Position numbers and translations under genes: made by a program. The notes below the pieces were generated by a model. The model saw only the letters and a list, made by a program, of their open reading frames with translations. It did no database searches and was not told the origin of the DNA. Source: Neoarius graeffei (Eukaryota > Chordata > Actinopteri > Siluriformes > Ariidae). Taken from it: DNA of 64,000 bases. Below, in pieces: positions 1 to 10,072 of this stretch. The DNA lies in the NCBI RefSeq assembly GCF_027579695.1, contig NC_083571.1, positions 88,834,888 through 88,898,887 on the forward strand. The letters are read 5' to 3'. How positions within the stretch are numbered: the stretch's first letter is position 1; every line of letters starts with the position of its first letter.

Positions 1-1200
1 GGTAGAGACATACCACAAAAGACTTGCAGCTGTAATTGCAGGAAAAGGTGGCTCTACAAAGTATTGACGCAGGGGGGCTGAATACTAATGCACACCACAT
101 TTTTCAGATTTTTATTTGTTTAAAATTTTGAAGCCCATTTATCATTTTCGTTTCACTTCACAATTATGTGCTACTCTGTGTTGGTCTATCACCTGGGTGC
201 CCACCACGTCGATCGCGATCGACCGGTCGATCTCGAAGGCAGGGATGGTAGATCTCATGATTGATATGTAAATGTTAATATATTTGTTATGAAATTTACA
301 AAAAAAAACCCGTCGTGGTCATTTTTACATGTAAACAAATTCGCTTTTTCCCTGAAGCGAAATGTCAGCCAAGCGCTGCGTCAAAAAAAATTGTTACATT
401 AGGTTACTATGACAACCAGGTTGCGCGAGAGACTCGTAACACTGAGGCGCTAAACAACAAAACTGTCTGAAACAGCCGCAAAATGAATGAAGAACCATCG
501 AAGAAAAAGGCCAAAACTTACCATTTTCATGAGGAATAGGAGGAGGAGTTTTTTTTTTTTTTTTTTTTCACGACGTCACACGGTAAATGTCTGTGTCTCA
601 TCTGCAATGGCAGCATTTCCATACTGAAGAAGGGGGGTTGGGGTATGTTCCTTCATGCTGTTCAAACTTTATTAACTCCAACGATGTTTACACATTATTT
701 GTAAGTCGCCATCTTTAGTCTCGTTTAAATCTCGTTGAATGTGATGTAAAATTCGTGTTATCTACATTGTTATTGGTCAAAACATCGATGTCGAGGCCAT
801 AATAGCCAATCAAAACAGGTTTTACAAAGACACCCACATCCGCTTGTTCTGACCCACTGGAGGTAGCGTCACAGTGCTGTTAGCCAATCAGAGGTAACGC
901 GTTTACTGATTGCTGTTAGCCAATCAGAGGTAACACGTTTACATGTCATGAATATTAATGAGTAAAAGCTGAAATCCTGTCGTTCTCCCGTCACCCACTC
1001 CTCCACCAAACTAGAACAGCCTGAAACAGGAGAACCGCAGCATTTTTTTTCAACAAAACCGGTTCACAGGGCATTCATTCATACTAGAGACCACCGCACA
1101 ATTAATGAAAAAACGATGCAAGGGGACCTTTAAGTTCGTGGTTGTAAGGTGGAAAAATGTGAAAAAGTTCAAGGGGTATGAATACTTTTTCAAGGCGCTG
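1..1200 (+). mobile_element. Tc1/mariner element, 3' end, interrupted
   Basis: The window opens inside a Tc1-type transposon. Bases 2-67 read in frame as the transposase C-terminus (ends AAVIAGKGGSTKY, then TGA). The non-coding 3' part follows to about 195 and resumes at about 1127, ending at 1200 in front of a TA (1201-1202), the usual Tc1 target site. The 5' part is off-window. The stretch between is a later insertion. Confidence 0.75.
196..1126. mobile_element. hAT-like insertion(s) inside the Tc1 copy
   Basis: This block splits the Tc1 3' end. A frame near 483-590 (KKAKTYHFHEE, then a stop and a poly-T run) resembles the N-terminal zinc-finger region of hAT transposases. The left edge carries a GATCGCGATCG palindrome. 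Two nearly identical units beginning GTTAGCCAATCAGAGGTAAC stand in tandem near 880-943. I could not find a clean target duplication, so the block may be composite. Confidence 0.4.
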
Positions 1201-1307
1201 TATCTGTTGTATATAAAATTTTTACTTATACAGTAAGTTGGTGTTCAAGTTTGCACCTTCCTCTGCTTCTCCTTCAAAGGTTTGTTGGTCTTTTTTTTTT
1301 TTTCCAG

Positions 1308-1495
1308 GCAGGTACACAGCCTTTTAATAGAGCCATGCTGTTTAATGTGGGCTTCAAGGAGGCAATGAAAGACCTGAATTGGGACTGTGTGGTTTTTCAC
1401 GATGTCGATCATATCCCTGAAAATGACCGGAATTATTACGGCTGCGGTCAGATGCCTCGTCACTTCGCCTCAAAGCTCGATAAGTACATGTACAT
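1308..1495 (+). CDS. b4galt6: b4galt6 exon with DxD motif
   Basis: The acceptor is a T-run ending CCAG at 1304-1307; the donor GTAAGT starts at 1496. The exon is 188 bp, starts in phase 0 and leaves two bases over. It encodes AGTQPFNRAMLFNVGFKEA through the DVDH metal site to KLDKYMY. The next exon supplies the third base of an Ile codon. Confidence 0.9.
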
Positions 1496-4400
1496 GTAAG
1501 TGAGATCTACAGATGTGTACATACCTTTGATCATTTGTGATTTATGTAATGAATGGTTTATACCAGGGCTTTTCAAAGTGTGGGGCGCGCCCCCCCTGGG
1601 GGGCGCCAGAGTTCTTCAGGGGGGGCGCAACGTGAGAGACAAAATGGATCGGTTTTTAGTACCTAAAGCTACAGTGAGTGAGGAGACAAAGTCTGGGCCA
1701 AGCAAAAAAAAACAGAGCCTCCAGGATGTTGCGATTTGCAACTTCAGCGCAAATTCAACCAATCCCCGCGAATTCAGGGCGGTGTTGCAATTATATCCAA
1801 TCACCGCAACGTTCCCGCAAATTTGACCAATCATTGGCGTCGTCTTGAGGTGACGTCGACAAACTACCTTCCGCCTTACTTCCGTGTGTTCAAGAGAAGC
1901 AGCATGCGCGCAGTGTTGCCAGATTGGGAAGTTTCAAGTGCAGTTTGGCGGGTTTTGAACATATTTTGGACTGGAAAACGTCAGCAGTATCTGGCAACAC
2001 TGAAAGTGTGTTATGTTTACAGTGAAGGACTGTGTGCACTTTATTTTTTTTTTTTACTTAATACAAGAAATTAATGGATGCCAACATTTTTGCCAAAATG
2101 GTATTTTATTTTCCATTGTTTAGGCAGCTTCAGCATCATACTGTGAGATTCTGTTCAAATTGCTTTTTTCTTCTATGAAGCCTGAGCCATTTATTTAATT
2201 AGTTTATAATTATTGTTTAATTTAGTCTTCAGGAGAGACTGCCTGCACACAGTACTAGTATTAATAGTTTTTTTCTTATATGAAAGCTGAGGCATTTATA
2301 TTATATTTTAAGGTAACTTCATGTTGTGCTGTGAGGTTCTCTGCACTTTAACTTTTGAACCAACAGGTGCATTTGGATAAGTAAAGCCGATTTTTCTGCA
2401 TTTTTGTAGTCCTGGTAATCTTTTATATTGGTAAAGTTGTTTATAGGACCATTTCTCAGTGTCTGTTTTTTTTAATCAATAGTTTTTCAGTAATAACTTA
2501 ATATTTAACATATCACTCAATTTTAATCACAAAAAGAGAAAATCGCAACAATTTCTCACAACTTTCACTTCCTCCTGCAATGTAATCACAACAAAAACCT
2601 AAAAAACACCGCAACTTTCATCGCAATTTTTTTTGGAAACCCCCCGCAACATCAGACATTTTAGCCGCAACAATCAGAAAAAAGGCCCGCGGAATCCTGG
2701 GGGACTGGAAAAAGAAGGAAGTATGACCATGATTATTTAAAGTTTGGATTTTCATGGACTGGATCTGAAGATGCTCCACTGCCACAGTGTGTTGTCTGCC
2801 AAGAGGTGCTCGCTAACAATGCTATGAGATGTTTAAAATGTGTAAAACAAGATGTTTTAAAAAGCACAGATGTTTAAAATGTGAAAAAGAAAAAAATGTG
2901 TACAACAACCATTTTTTAAAAATACAAATGGAACATTAAGTATAGCAACAAAAAAATGTAAGGGGGGGCGCGGTTGTTTATTTGCTCTCCGAGGGGGGGC
3001 TGACTCTCCCACACTTTGAAAACCCCTGGTTTATACATTATATATGAATGGTTCATTCATCTTTCTTCTCTCCCTGCGGGCTTATGGTTTTGTTTGTGTG
3101 CTGATGTGCACCCAGATTTATACACAATAGGCATATATATTCGGATCATTAATATCTCTCCAATACCTTATAAACAAGAAATTGATATAATTTGATTGAC
3201 CATTCAGACATAATATTCAGCTAAATATTTTTGGTCCGACAACTAAAATAGTTCTCACAACTGGATTGAGCGTCGCATGTTGTGTCCCATAGTAAAGTTT
3301 GCAATGGATTCAAATATTTATTTATTTTTTTGTCAATTCACTATACACTACCGTTCAAAAGTTTGGGGTCACTTTGAAATGTCCTTATTTTTGAAAGAAA
3401 AGCACTGTTCTTTTCAATGAAGATCACTTTTTAAACTAATCAGAAATCCACTCTATACATTGCTAATGTGGTAAATGACTATTCTAGCTGCAAATGTCTG
3501 GTTTTTGGTTCAACATAGGTGTATAGAGATCTTGCAGTCACGTGACCGGAAAGTACACAGCCGCCATCTTGTCAGTAAAAAACACAGCTGCTGCACTCGT
3601 GTTCAGAATGGATCAATTTCAACCGACGGACTACACGGCTCATTTTTCTAATGAACAGATAACTAGATATATGTCTAAAATAAACGATCTACAGATTAGT
3701 GACCCTTATGGCTTACCAGACGGAGTTTTCACGACCGTGTCAGTGGATGTTGAACTGCCAGCAGAATACCCAGACGTGTATAATTACCTCATTAACTTTC
3801 CCTCGCTGCTCAGTGGTGAAGCACTGCGTGCTTATAAATCTCTGGACAGTTATCTTTACAGAAATTCAGGATTTGTCAGCGACTCAGATGTGGCATCTTG
3901 TAAACAAGAAAATAATCCTCATTGGACGGGTAAGTCACTTAAGTATTGAGTATAGCACTGACCAGCCGATTATAGAATAGAATAAGGTAATTCCAGCTGT
4001 AATTCCAAATCGTCCGTCTTGTTTACCATGGATCTGGCGTTGGAGAGGTAGAGGCTTAGCAGTGGAGATTTGAGTGGCTGTTTTCTGAGCTTAGTCAACA
4101 GGCCGGCTCTGCAGCCTCGCTTTTGCTTCCGCTCCCGGCACCGCCTCCTTCGCTTTGCTTCGGATAACAATCCATGGAGACCCCGCTGGTCTCGCTGTCT
4201 CGTCCGGAATGTTGTGCATGCGATGGAAATCGCTACAAACTGTCATTTTCTGCTGGAAACCAATGCCCAGTAAGTCCATACGGTTGTAGTGGATATTGAA
4301 GTCCGGTACAGGCGAACAACACGCAAAAATACACACGAAAAACATAAAAAACGTGCACAGGTAGGGAGAGCTTGTAGCCACAGCCGTTGTAGTAGAATTG

Positions 4401-7400
4401 TATATAGTAGGGTTTTCTAGAAGAAAAGGTAGAAGTAGAAGGCGGAAATATGGCGTTTGACCGACAAGATGGCGTCTGTCACAATCTGGATCGGCTGTGA
4501 CGTCACATGCAAGTGCTCCATAGAGGCCCATTTCCAGCAACTCTCACTCCAGTGTTCTAATGGTACAATGTGTTTGCTCATTGCCTCAGAAGGCTAATGG
4601 ATGATTAGAAAACCCTTGTACAATCATGTTAGCACAGCTGTAAACAGTTTAGCTCTTTAGAGAAGCTATAAAACTGACCTTCCTTTGAGCAGATTGAGTT
4701 TCTGGAGCATCACATTTGTGGGGTCGATTAAATGCTCAAAATGGCCAGAAAAATCTCATCTCATTATCTCTAGCCGCTTTATCCTTCTACAGGGTCGCAG
4801 GCAAGCTGGAGCCTATCCCAGCTGACTACGGGCGAAAGGCGGGGTACACCCTGGACAAGTCGCCAGGTCATCACAGGGCTGACACATAGACACAGACAAC
4901 CATTCACACTCACATTCACACCTACAGTCAATTTAGAGTCACCAGTTAACCTAACCTGCATGTCTTTGGACTGTGGAGGAAACCCACGCGGACACGGGGA
5001 GAACATGCAAACTCCGCACAGAAAGGCCCTCGCCGGCCCCGGGGCTCGAACCCAGGACCTTCTTGCTGTGAGGCGACAGCGCTAACCACTACACCACCGT
5101 GCCGCCCCGGCCAGAAAAATGTCTTGACTATATTTTCTATTCATTTTACAACTTATGGTGGTAAATAAAAGTGTGACTTTTCATGGAGAACACAAAATTG
5201 TCTGGGTGACCCCAAATTTTTGAACGGTAGTGTATATCCAGGACATATACTGTAGGAGAATCGAAATGCCGTTTCTCCCTCACCTTACTTGTAAAAATAG
5301 GATAAAAAAAATTATATTAAGAAAAACTATATAGATAATATCGGTAAAAATACACTCAAATTAAACAATGTACAAATTAGCAGTAGTGCAAATACAGTAC
5401 AATATCTGTAACAGAGAAGCTGCTAGAAGAGCAGCTTATGAGGTGTATGGGTAGTATCTCACTGGGCTGCGACAGCCCGTGACTAGTTGGAGACACAACA
5501 ATTGCGATAAAATATGCGAATTAGCGACAGTTTTCACTTGGAATCACACTGAATTGATATTCGCATATTTTCCCGCAATTGTGTCTCCAACTAGTCGCAG
5601 GCTGTCGCAGCCCGGCTTTCCCTCGGCAGGCAGGGAAGTAGAGGAAACCTCACGGAAACTGACTTGAGAAGGGTTCGCGACAGCTTTGCGACGCATTTGC
5701 GTCTATTTTGAGAGAAATTTTGTCGCGCGAATTTTTTGAACATGTTCAAAATTTCAGTGACGAAGGAGCGACACTTTGCGACTCATGCGAGGAAATCGAG
5801 AAGCCCCGCGAATGTTTCAAGACACTTTTGAAACACTCTCGCGAATAACGTTCACAATTTCACAGCCCAGTGAGGTACTGGCTTATATGAGCAGTAATGC
5901 AAATGATTGTAGTGTGATGTGCAAACGGATGAGAGTTTGTGTGAATGAATGAATGTGTTACAGACCAGGGGCAGGGGGTAGGTAGTGGACAGAGTTCAGC
6001 ATTCTGACAGCCTGGCAGGATTGATTGTAACAAACTTTTACTAGAACTGGAATTGTATGTAGTGAACAGACAAGTGGAGTGATAAAGCATGAAACGTTCC
6101 AGTGCTGTACAGTATGCTAAAATCTGTGCTCATGGAGCACTGAATGCTGTTCCAATGAATGTAGTAGACCGTAACTAATTGTGCAATTGACCATTTGGTT
6201 TTAAAAATTTTTTTGCACAGGAATGAGGTGGTTTTTGCAAATATTTTTTATTGTATCGTCACTGCTCTTAATGTTCAATATTATGTTTTAAATCAACAGT
6301 GAGTAGTGGGTTCCCTCCCTTCGGTTTAGGAACCAGATGGGTTTGAGTTAACTCACCGAGTACTTTATTAGGTCCACCTACTCGTTCATGTAATTATCTA
6401 ATCAATTAAGCAGTTCAAAAAATCATGTAGATACGGTCCAGCAGCTTCAGGTAATGTTCAAATCAACCTCCAGAATGGGGAAAATGTATTGAGTGTTAAT
6501 ATAGTGTTCCTAATAGGGTTGCAAAATTCCCAGGAATTTTCAGAGTGGAAAATTTCCATGGAAATTTTGGGAATTAACGGGAATTTATGGGAATTTTGGG
6601 GAACTTTCGGGAATTTTCAAAACCAACTTTACTTAAAAATTGATACAAAAAATAAGGTCCTTTTATTCAGATTAGGATATTTCTCTGGGTCTCTGTTATG
6701 TTCAGAAGAACATACAAGCAAAAACAAGCATGTAACTAATTAAACAACTGAAAATTAATAACCACCAAATGTTTTACAAAAACAATACGGGTTTTCCCTG
6801 CTACATGTATAATGAATTTAACAATAACCTTAGACTTTGTGAGAACTTCTCTTCAAAAGCAACTTTAACTCTCTACTTATGATTTTGAAGACTGCGTCCT
6901 GTAACTTTTTTGTTTACTACAGTAATGATACTTCAACAACTTGAATTCCTTTTTCATTTTGCAACTGGTTTGTAAACCATATCCTGTCAAGTAATTTGCT
7001 TGCAAATTATCGGATTAGAAGTAATGATTAGGGTTAATAACAATGATTGATTGTTTTAATAGTATTGTTATTAAACAATGACATTAAACAGCCTTGCTCC
7101 AGATTCAAATAAAAAAGTGTCACTAATATATTTTACAAGCAGCAAAACTTATTTCAAGACCACTAGTAATTAGAAATTTTAATTTTTTTAATATTCCTTG
7201 TTGGCACGGTGGTGTAGTGGTTAGCGCTGTCGCCTCACAGCAAGAAGGTCCGGGTTCGAGCCCCGTGGCCGGCGAGGGCCTTTCTGTGCGGAGTTTGCAT
7301 GTTCTCCCCGGGTCCGCGTGGGTTTCCTCCGGGTGCTCCGGTTTCCCCCACAGTCCAAAGACATGCAGGTTAGGTTAACTGGTGACTCTAAATTGACCGT

Positions 7401-8593
7401 AGGTGTGAATGTGAGTGTGAATGGGTGTCTGTGTCTATTGCCGCTTTTCCACTACAAACACGGCTGAGTCGGGCCGTGCTGAGTTGGGGCCATAAGGGCC
7501 ATAATGGCCCTTTTCCACTACCCTTTCTCAGCTCACTTCAGCTCACTTCAGCCCGACACGGCTCGCGTTTCGACTACCAAAAACCAGCACGACTCGGCTC
7601 GCTTCAGCCCTGCTTAGCCCCTAAAACTCGCACCGTTTTGGAGTGGGGCTGAAGCGAGCCAAAGCGAGCCGAGTGAGGCTGGGGGCGTGAGCAGACACTC
7701 CCCTGTGCACTGATTGGTGAGGAGGCGTGTCCTCACATGCCCACACACGTCCCGCGAGCACGCTGGGATCTGTAAACACCGCAAACCCGGAAGGAGAAGA
7801 ATTACGAATTACGAGAATTTCTGAAGCCTTATGCGCCTCGCCTCATCTATACGCTCTTGCCAGTATCTGTTCGCGTTGTCGGTGACAACAAGCCACAGCA
7901 CCAAGACCAGCAACACTAACGACTCCATGTCCTCCATGTTTATTGTTTACTATCCGGTTCGTGAGACTACCGCTTAAAAGATCACTGATGTCACTGTTTG
8001 CGCTGCTTAACGACATCACGTGACGTCCACCCACTTTCGCTAACTCCACCCAATGTGTCCACCCACTTCCAGCCAGCACGGTTGTAGTCGAAATGCAACT
8101 CCAACAGCCCCACTCAGCTCGACTCAGCCCAACTCAGCACGGCACGGCTCAGCCGCGTTTGTAGTGGAAAAGCGGCATTAGTGTCAGCCCTGCGATGACC
8201 TGGAGACTTGTCCAGGGTGTACCCCGCCTTTCGCCCGTAGTCAGCTGGGATAGGCTCCAGCTTGCCTGCGACCCTGTAGAACAGGATAAAGCGGCGAGAG
8301 ATAATGAGATGAGATGAGAATATTCCTTGTTATTTTATGATGTGATACCTTTGTGATTAAATCTGTAGACAAGTCTTCAAGTTTTGTAAAATTTTGTAAT
8401 AAAAATGGTCAAAACTGTGTTTTTGCAAGATTTTTAGAAATCACTACTTGTTATGCAATGAGTTGGATTTCCAGTTAATTCTTACCAAAGGGTACACTCT
8501 AGAAAAATAATCTATTCAATTCAAAATTACTAGATATCTTGTCCCAGGGACACTTAATAGAAGTCTATTCAAATGCAGATTTGAGAGGTCCCC

Positions 8594-8643
<50 letters not shown>

Positions 8644-9857
8644 AAAAAAATGTATTCAAAATATGTGTAGTAGACCAAGGGATACCAGACCTTCTACACT
8701 TTTGTGGTAGGGAACTTGGGAATGCGCATTTGACAGTTTTGACTGGATTTCAATTAAGTGTCCCTCGGACTAGATAGAGATTGAGAATAATAATTTTTCA
8801 CTGAAAAATCTGAATATGATACTCATATTGAAAAACTAAAAGCCTTTTATTAATTGGCATTTAGCAATATATCCTATTCTTAATTAGCACAAAACAGTAC
8901 ATAATTGAAAGAAAGGCTTAACATGGGTTTTGGTTTGTTTTTCTGGGTGATTAAATGTTTTAAAATGTTTAAAACTTAATAAATGCCAAAATTGAAAATT
9001 CCCGATATTCCTGGGCCCTTCAAAATTCCCGGAAACTTTCTACTCCTTTGCAATCCTAGTTCCTAATAAAGTAATCAGTGAGTGCATGTCGACCACCAGT
9101 ACAAGGTTGGAGCGTCAAGTCACAATATTGTTCAGGAAATAACGCGTGTTCCCTAAAATGTTAACTCCAGATGTGTATTTGTGAATATGCGTGTGTGCAG
9201 TCTGCCCTACAATGAGTTCTTTGGAGGAGTGAGCGGACTTACAGTAGAGCAGTTCCGCAAGATCAATGGTTTTCCCAATGCATTCTGGGGCTGGGGAGGG
9301 GAGGACGACGACCTCTGGAACAGGTGGGTGGATGTGCAAATGTAATTAAACAGTGATGCTGTGCTCAGTGTGTACATGTTTTCAATGTCCATCGCTCTGT
9401 GATGTCCCAGGGTTCACTTTGTTGGCTTGAATGTGACCAGACCCGAAGGAGATATTGGCAAATACAAATCAATTCCCCATCACCACCGAGGAGAAGTGCA
9501 GTTCCTAGGAAGGTCAGTTTGCTCTTTGCCCATTTGTCTTTCTCATTAGTGCTCAGTCTTATGACATTTTAATATGTTGCATAAACAAATTTTCAGTAAA
9601 TAAACTGATGAGAGATGGAAATGTTTAGGGTTTTGGACAATTGGAAACAGGAAAAAAAATGGATGATGAGTTCAGCAGATATGTATTTGCTTTACGCTTG
9701 TGTGCATCAAGTAGAGGTTAAACTAACATGTGTCTTCCCACGTTTAAATGCTTGTAACCACCAGGGCAGTGACCTGTTGCTGACGCACCTCATTTGCAGT
9801 AGCGCAATACCCTTTACGCTCTGCTTTTGATCCTGTGGTTTGTTGAATGTGCTGTTC

Positions 9858-9924
<67 letters not shown>

Positions 9925-10072
9925 GTACAAGTTGCTAAGGTATTCTAAAGAACGGCAATATTTGGATGGCCTAAATAATCTTCAGTATTCTCCGGAAATA
10001 TCTTTAAGTAGTCTGTACAAGAACATCACTGTTAACCTGAGCCCTGAGCTTGCCCCAATATCGGAGTACTGA
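1308..10072 (+). CDS. b4galt6: beta-1,4-galactosyltransferase 6 (partial, last four coding exons)
   Basis: Coding exons 1308-1495, 9201-9323, 9411-9512 and 9925-10072 join with phases 2, 2 and 2 into the C-terminal ~186 residues of a type II Golgi glycosyltransferase; the cytoplasmic tail, membrane anchor and stem lie upstream of the window. The family moves galactose from UDP-galactose onto an acceptor; B4GALT6 acts on glucosylceramide to make lactosylceramide. Visible are FNRAMLFNVGFKEA, the metal-binding DxD motif within FHDVDH, and the catalytic WGWGGEDDD. Identity as 6 rather than 5 rests on the C-terminus (YKLLRYSKERQ, PELAPISEY) and on the neighbouring TTR and desmoglein genes. The 7.7 kb intron between the first two of these exons is packed with transposons. 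Confidence 0.9.
1564..3028 (+). mobile_element. hAT-type transposon, decayed
   Basis: The element is 1465 bp with an exact 8-bp target duplication GTTTATAC at 1556-1563 and 3029-3036. Its ends are inverted: CAGGGCTTTTCAAAGTGTGG on the left and the complement of CAGGGGTTTTCAAAGTGTGG on the right. Inside, near 1644, a frame begins MDRFLVPKATV, a typical hAT start. Near 2715-2830 a second frame carries KYDHDYLKFGFSWTG followed by CVVC, the start of a hAT zinc finger. The catalytic core is missing, so it is non-autonomous. Confidence 0.85.
3609..3949 (+). pseudogene. Transposon-borne coding fragment, function unknown
   Basis: The frame starting MDQFQPTDYTAHFSNEQI runs 113 residues, with LPDGVF, a VYNYLINFPS segment and YKSLDSYLYR near its end, then a stop. 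The same codons are open further upstream. The block resembles the N-terminal part of large uncharacterised fish proteins that come with transposons, from memory only. A splice donor-like GGGTAAGT at about 3928-3935 suggests this is a first exon whose continuation is lost. I assign no function. Confidence 0.4.
3985..4170 (-). pseudogene. LINE endonuclease N-terminal fragment
   Basis: On the minus strand this reads RRRRCRERKQKRGCRAG and then LYLSNARSMVNKTDDLEL, the start of the ORF2-type endonuclease of fish non-LTR retrotransposons. It is a short fragment captured inside the 3529-4519 element, which suggests that element is chimeric. Confidence 0.6.
4755..5108 (-). mobile_element. tRNA-headed SINE, full length
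   Basis: A complete copy in reverse. Its 5' end (right side) has the tRNA-like head with GTAGTGGTTAGCGCTGTCGC and a B-box-like GGTTCGAGCCC; the 3' tail is of the ATGAG type. The target duplication GGCCAGAAAAAT is exact (4743-4754, 5109-5120). The duplication length fits LINE-mediated insertion. Confidence 0.88.
5458..5874. mobile_element. Foldback MITE
   Basis: The outer ends CTCACTGGGCTG and CAGCCCAGTGAG are inverted. Inside, 5466-5505 and 5571-5613 form a second inverted pair (CTGCGACAGCC ... GACTAGTTGGAGACACAA against its complement). The element is about 417 bp and has no coding sequence. The superfamily is not clear. Confidence 0.65.
7439..8177 (-). mobile_element. Harbinger-type element, copy 1 (rearranged)
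   Basis: It is related to 51241-51913 and 61560-62229 but reversed. Both ends read TGCCGCTTTTCCACTAC inward. Near 7487-7525 there is a junction (GGCCATAAGGGCCATAATGG) where a short left-end piece meets an inverted nearly complete copy, so it is composite. Flanks are TAT and TTA rather than a perfect 3-bp duplication. Confidence 0.75.
7809..7937 (-). CDS. 42-residue ORF of the Harbinger-type element, copy 1
   Basis: The frame [18 protein letters not shown] then [13 protein letters not shown], ending LQKFS and TAA, is the same as in the two other copies (51491-51619, 61797-61925). It starts with an acidic stretch and a hydrophobic run and ends in an Arg-rich helix-like part. It resembles the beginning of a Harbinger-family protein, truncated by internal deletion; I cannot say whether it is translated. 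Confidence 0.4.
   Translation of the reverse strand: MEDMESLVLLVLVLWLVVTDNANRYWQERIDEARRIRLQKFS
8595..8638. repeat. (AC)n microsatellite
   Basis: About 22 uninterrupted AC units within the 6514-9058 hAT element. Confidence 0.95.
9201..9323 (+). CDS. b4galt6: b4galt6 exon with catalytic WGWGGEDDD
   Basis: Acceptor GTGTGCAG ends at 9200; donor GTGGGT starts at 9324. The 123-bp exon encodes LPYNEFFGGVSGLTVEQF through FWGWGGEDDDLWN. This is the strongest signature of the beta-1,4-galactosyltransferase family (acceptor and metal-side catalytic region). Confidence 0.93.
9411..9512 (+). CDS. b4galt6: b4galt6 exon, third in window
   Basis: Acceptor GATGTCCCAG ends at 9410; donor GTCAGT starts at 9513. 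The 102-bp exon encodes VHFVGLNVTRPEGDIGKY then IPHHHRGEVQFLG. VTRPEGD and the histidine-rich stretch are family hallmarks; the His residues include a metal ligand in the family. Confidence 0.92.
9865..9922 (+). repeat. (TC)n microsatellite serving as polypyrimidine tract
   Basis: About 29 TC units run directly into the AG at 9923-9924, the acceptor of the last b4galt6 exon. The microsatellite is therefore the splice-site pyrimidine tract itself. Confidence 0.95.
9925..10072 (+). CDS. b4galt6: b4galt6 last coding exon
   Basis: The exon begins right after a (TC)n-AG acceptor and encodes YKLLRYSKERQYLDGLNN to the C-terminus PELAPISEY with TGA at 10070-10072. The ending is closer to mammalian B4GALT6 (PELAPI.(D/E)Y) than to B4GALT5. 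Confidence 0.93.

Larger units (their letters stand above)
3529..4519. mobile_element. Unclassified transposon carrying an unknown coding fragment
   Basis: The insertion interrupts the surrounding element with ATAGAG on both sides (3523-3528, 4520-4525). Its ends are loosely inverted (CTTGCAGTCACGTGAC against CTTGCATGTGACGTCAC) and GCCGCCATCTTG / GACAAGATGGC lie just inside. It contains an unknown coding fragment on the plus strand and a LINE piece on the minus strand. A diverged relative seems to lie at 35816-36655. Superfamily not determined. Confidence 0.5.
3346..5232. mobile_element. Tc1-type non-autonomous element with later insertions
   Basis: Inverted ends CACTACCGTTCAAAAGTTTG (left) and its complement (right, 5213-5232) are flanked by TA at 3344-3345 and 5233-5234, as in Tc1/mariner. 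No transposase is present. The element was later hit by a ~1 kb insertion (3529-4519) and a SINE (4755-5108). Confidence 0.8.
7203..8318 (+). mobile_element. SINE split by a Harbinger-type element
   Basis: This is the same family as 4755-5108, with a 13-bp duplication AATATTCCTTGTT (7190-7202, 8319-8331). It is 1116 bp instead of ~370 because another element (7439-8177) lies between GTGTCTAT and GTGTCAGCCC of the SINE body. The GATGAGATGAG tail is intact. Confidence 0.88.
6514..9058. mobile_element. hAT-type non-autonomous element
   Basis: An exact 8-bp duplication GTTCCTAA flanks it (6506-6513, 9059-9066). The ends are TAGGGTTGCAAAATTCCC and the complement of TAGGATTGCAAAGGAG, and GGGAATTTT motifs recur at both sides. 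No transposase is seen. A SINE (7203-8318) and a (CA)n tract are inside. Confidence 0.8.
6355..9110 (+). mobile_element. Tc1-family remnant split by a hAT element
   Basis: Bases 6355-6513 and a short piece after 9066 are a decayed 5' part of a Tc1 family seen repeatedly here (shared words: TATTAGG, ATCATGTAGATA, CAGAATGGGGAAAA). Other pieces are at 16462, 27470, 47480 and 48720-49480. The copy is broken by the 6514-9058 insertion. Confidence 0.6.

Noticed and set aside
7202-7270. tRNA gene (boxes GTGGTTAGCGCTG and GGTTCGAGCCC)
   Set aside because: It is the head of a SINE; no cloverleaf with acceptor stem can be drawn and the sequence recurs with the SINE body.
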